From contig JAUSKV010000175.1 in assembly GCA_030646745.1 (NCBI GenBank), positions 1 to 6,251 on the forward strand: a stretch of DNA of 6,251 nucleotides, given 5' to 3'. The position numbers and the translations under genes were made by a program. This DNA comes from Sulfurimonas sp. (GTDB lineage: Bacteria > Campylobacterota > Campylobacteria > Campylobacterales > Sulfurimonadaceae). Positions within the stretch are counted from its first letter, which is position 1; each line of letters opens with the position of its first letter. The notes below the pieces were generated by a model. It made no database searches. It had not been told where the DNA came from and saw nothing but the letters and a program-made list of their open reading frames with translations. This document shows, piece after piece, positions 5,025 through 6,251 of this stretch.

Positions 5025-6172
5025 AAAGTTTCTTTCGAGGCAAGAGAGCGTCTATAAAAATAGAGAGCCGTTAAAATTGTGAGTAGGAGTATGCCGACAA
5101 CTTCAAAAAAGTGCTCCACTCCAAAGTAGCTCACAAAGGGGTGAAAAACAATCGGTGAACTGAATTGTCCCAAAAAAAGTGCACTTGTTAAGTAGCTCGA
5201 TGATTTTACTCTTTTTGTATGGTGCGCATGGCTGAGCATCCATGCTGTAACATTTGTCATAAGCACACCGCCGCCAAAGCCCATAATAGGCGATGTTACA
5301 AAGAAGAGATAAACATTTTCTACTAAACCAATCAGGATAAAACCTATCGCGACTATGCCCATTCCTATCATATAGATAGTTTTAAAATCAAACCGCTTTT
5401 TTAAAAAGACAAAACTCATAGCACCCAAAGCATTGAAAATAAAGGCTGTTGCTATAATTTCGCCCGCAAGTGTACCGCTTGCATGAAAAACATTGATAAT
5501 CAAAAACGGCATCTGCGTCGGCAGAATATAAAAAATCATCATGAGTAAAAAAGCTAAAATATAGATGGGAAAAAGGTTATGGATGATTTGCGTTTCTTCT
5601 TCTAATTCGCTCTCTTTGTGAACTAAAAACTTTGCTACAAAAAAAAGGATGACAAATCCAACGAGATAAATTCCAAAAGGGTATCTCCAACTGATGTCCG
5701 ATAAAAATCCGCCGCCCACAAGAAAAAAAACTCCGCCAATAGCCATAAAAGCACTCTGAAGTCCCATAAATTTGTGTCTGGCTTCATCTTTGAAATAGTC
5801 TCCAATTAAAGAGGTGGAGACTATCATCAAAACTGCAATCGCAATTCCAAAGAAAAATCTTGAAGCTAAAAGTTCATAGATGGTTTCTAAATAAAGCCCT
5901 GCACTTCCAAAAAGAGAGAAAAAAATCAAAGCCACCACCGCCGAACTCTTTTTACCAAACCGACTGACAACATGCCCTAAAAACGGTGCAAGAATAGCTA
6001 TCGCCAAAGAGGGAAGCGTAATCATAAGCCTCGATAAAAACTCGATATTTTCTACATCTTTAAAAACCGAGCTAAGGTGTGGCAAAGTCGTCACAATAGC
6101 GACATTGGACATCATGGTCATCATGGACATAAGCAGGAGTGTGAATTTTGTTGTGTTATTTATTTGAAGCAT
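5021..6172 (-). CDS. Major facilitator superfamily transporter, DHA1-like exporter
   Basis: The 383-residue protein has twelve predicted membrane segments split six and six by a charged loop (KESELEEE, about 186-193). The loop between segments 2 and 3 has motif A, GHVVSRFGKKS (66-76), with serine in place of the usual aspartate. ASRFFFGIAIA (103-113) in segment 4 matches motif B with its conserved arginine R105, and SWRYPF (161-166) is typical of drug:proton antiporters of the DHA1 group. The substrate cannot be read from sequence. ATG 6172 has GAGGA (6187-6183) ten bases upstream. It is the first gene of the presumed operon and is joined to the protease by a 4-base overlap, so it would be co-expressed with hydrogenase maturation. 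Whether it exports a metabolite or metal, or is there by chance, is open. Confidence 0.85.
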   Translation of the reverse strand: MLQINNTTKFTLLLMSMMTMMSNVAIVTTLPHLSSVFKDVENIEFLSRLMITLPSLAIAILAPFLGHVVSRFGKKSSAVVALIFFSLFGSAGLYLETIYELLASRFFFGIAIAVLMIVSTSLIGDYFKDEARHKFMGLQSAFMAIGGVFFLVGGGFLSDISWRYPFGIYLVGFVILFFVAKFLVHKESELEEETQIIHNLFPIYILAFLLMMIFYILPTQMPFLIINVFHASGTLAGEIIATAFIFNALGAMSFVFLKKRFDFKTIYMIGMGIVAIGFILIGLVENVYLFFVTSPIMGFGGGVLMTNVTAWMLSHAHHTKRVKSSSYLTSALFLGQFSSPIVFHPFVSYFGVEHFFEVVGILLLTILTALYFYRRSLASKETL

Positions 6173-6195
6173 TTTATTTTTATCCTCGAATCCAA

Positions 6196-6207
6196 TTGCG
6201 AACGCAA
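6196..6207. repeat. Short palindrome at the expected transcript start of the MFS-led operon
   Basis: TTGCG and CGCAA are separated by two bases (12 bases in all, fully symmetric). It lies between the -10 candidate (6212-6219) and the ribosome binding site (6183-6187). A T run precedes it on the minus strand instead of following it, so it is not a terminator for the operon. An operator or leader hairpin is possible. Confidence 0.3.
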
Positions 6208-6211
6208 AAAA

Positions 6212-6219
6212 ATTCTATA
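6212..6219 (-). promoter_or_regulatory. Putative -10 box of the MFS-protease-hypF-HPP operon
   Basis: Reading leftward it is TATAGAAT, preceded by GTT, in a T-rich stretch. It would start transcription near 6205 and give a leader of about 33 bases. The remaining bases up to 6251 contain no supported gene, so it is not certain that the operon begins here and not upstream of the window. Confidence 0.35.
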
Positions 6220-6251
6220 AACTATTTTTGTATTTTGTTATGCCGATGATT

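Noticed and set aside
6240..6251. Rightward gene start at ATG 6240, or the tail of an upstream leftward gene ending at TAA 6240-6238
   Set aside because: There is no ribosome binding site for the former, and only three codons would be visible for the latter, so neither can be supported.

Overview
The window looks like a piece of chromosome from an AT-rich, hydrogen-oxidising member of the Campylobacterota, most like Sulfurimonas or a relative. The evidence is the LPP20-type lipoprotein, the hydrogenase maturation pair HypF and HydD/HyaD-type protease, the HPP-family membrane protein, -10 boxes of the GATATAAT/TAAAAT type with T-rich upstream DNA and no clear -35, and overall protein style. 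This placement is inference; there is no rRNA or marker gene here to prove it.

Layout. Positions 1-15 hold the first five codons of a leftward gene that runs off the window. It diverges from a rightward gene (147-818) for a zinc-ribbon plus helix-turn-helix protein that keeps the outline of an IS1595/ISXO2-type transposase but appears to lack most catalytic residues. This gene converges on, and overlaps by 4 bases, a leftward lipoprotein gene (815-1483). A perfect 16-bp inverted repeat with A and T flanks inside the end of the rightward gene can serve both as terminator. Everything from 6172 to 815 is then on the minus strand: MFS exporter (6172-5021), hydrogenase maturation endopeptidase (5024-4491), hypF (4498-2156), HPP-family membrane protein (2143-1583) and the lipoprotein. 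The first three overlap by 4 and 8 bases and the fourth follows after 12 bases, so they look like one transcript. The lipoprotein has its own promoter set in a palindrome.

How the genes work together. HypF makes the carbamoyl group that becomes the cyanide ligands of the [NiFe]-hydrogenase centre, and the protease trims the large subunit after nickel insertion, so the core of the operon is hydrogenase maturation. No other hyp or structural hydrogenase genes lie in the window. The MFS and HPP proteins are transport-type partners of unknown substrate.

The most unusual feature is in hypF. Two GC-rich, in-frame insertions interrupt conserved domains. One is a 36-bp-period tandem repeat of two identical 30-bp, hairpin-containing units (3638-3703). 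The other is a 39-bp insertion (2843-2881) whose sequence aligns with the junction of the first array. They resemble protein-coding palindromic selfish elements such as those known from Rickettsia, here in a probable campylobacterotan.
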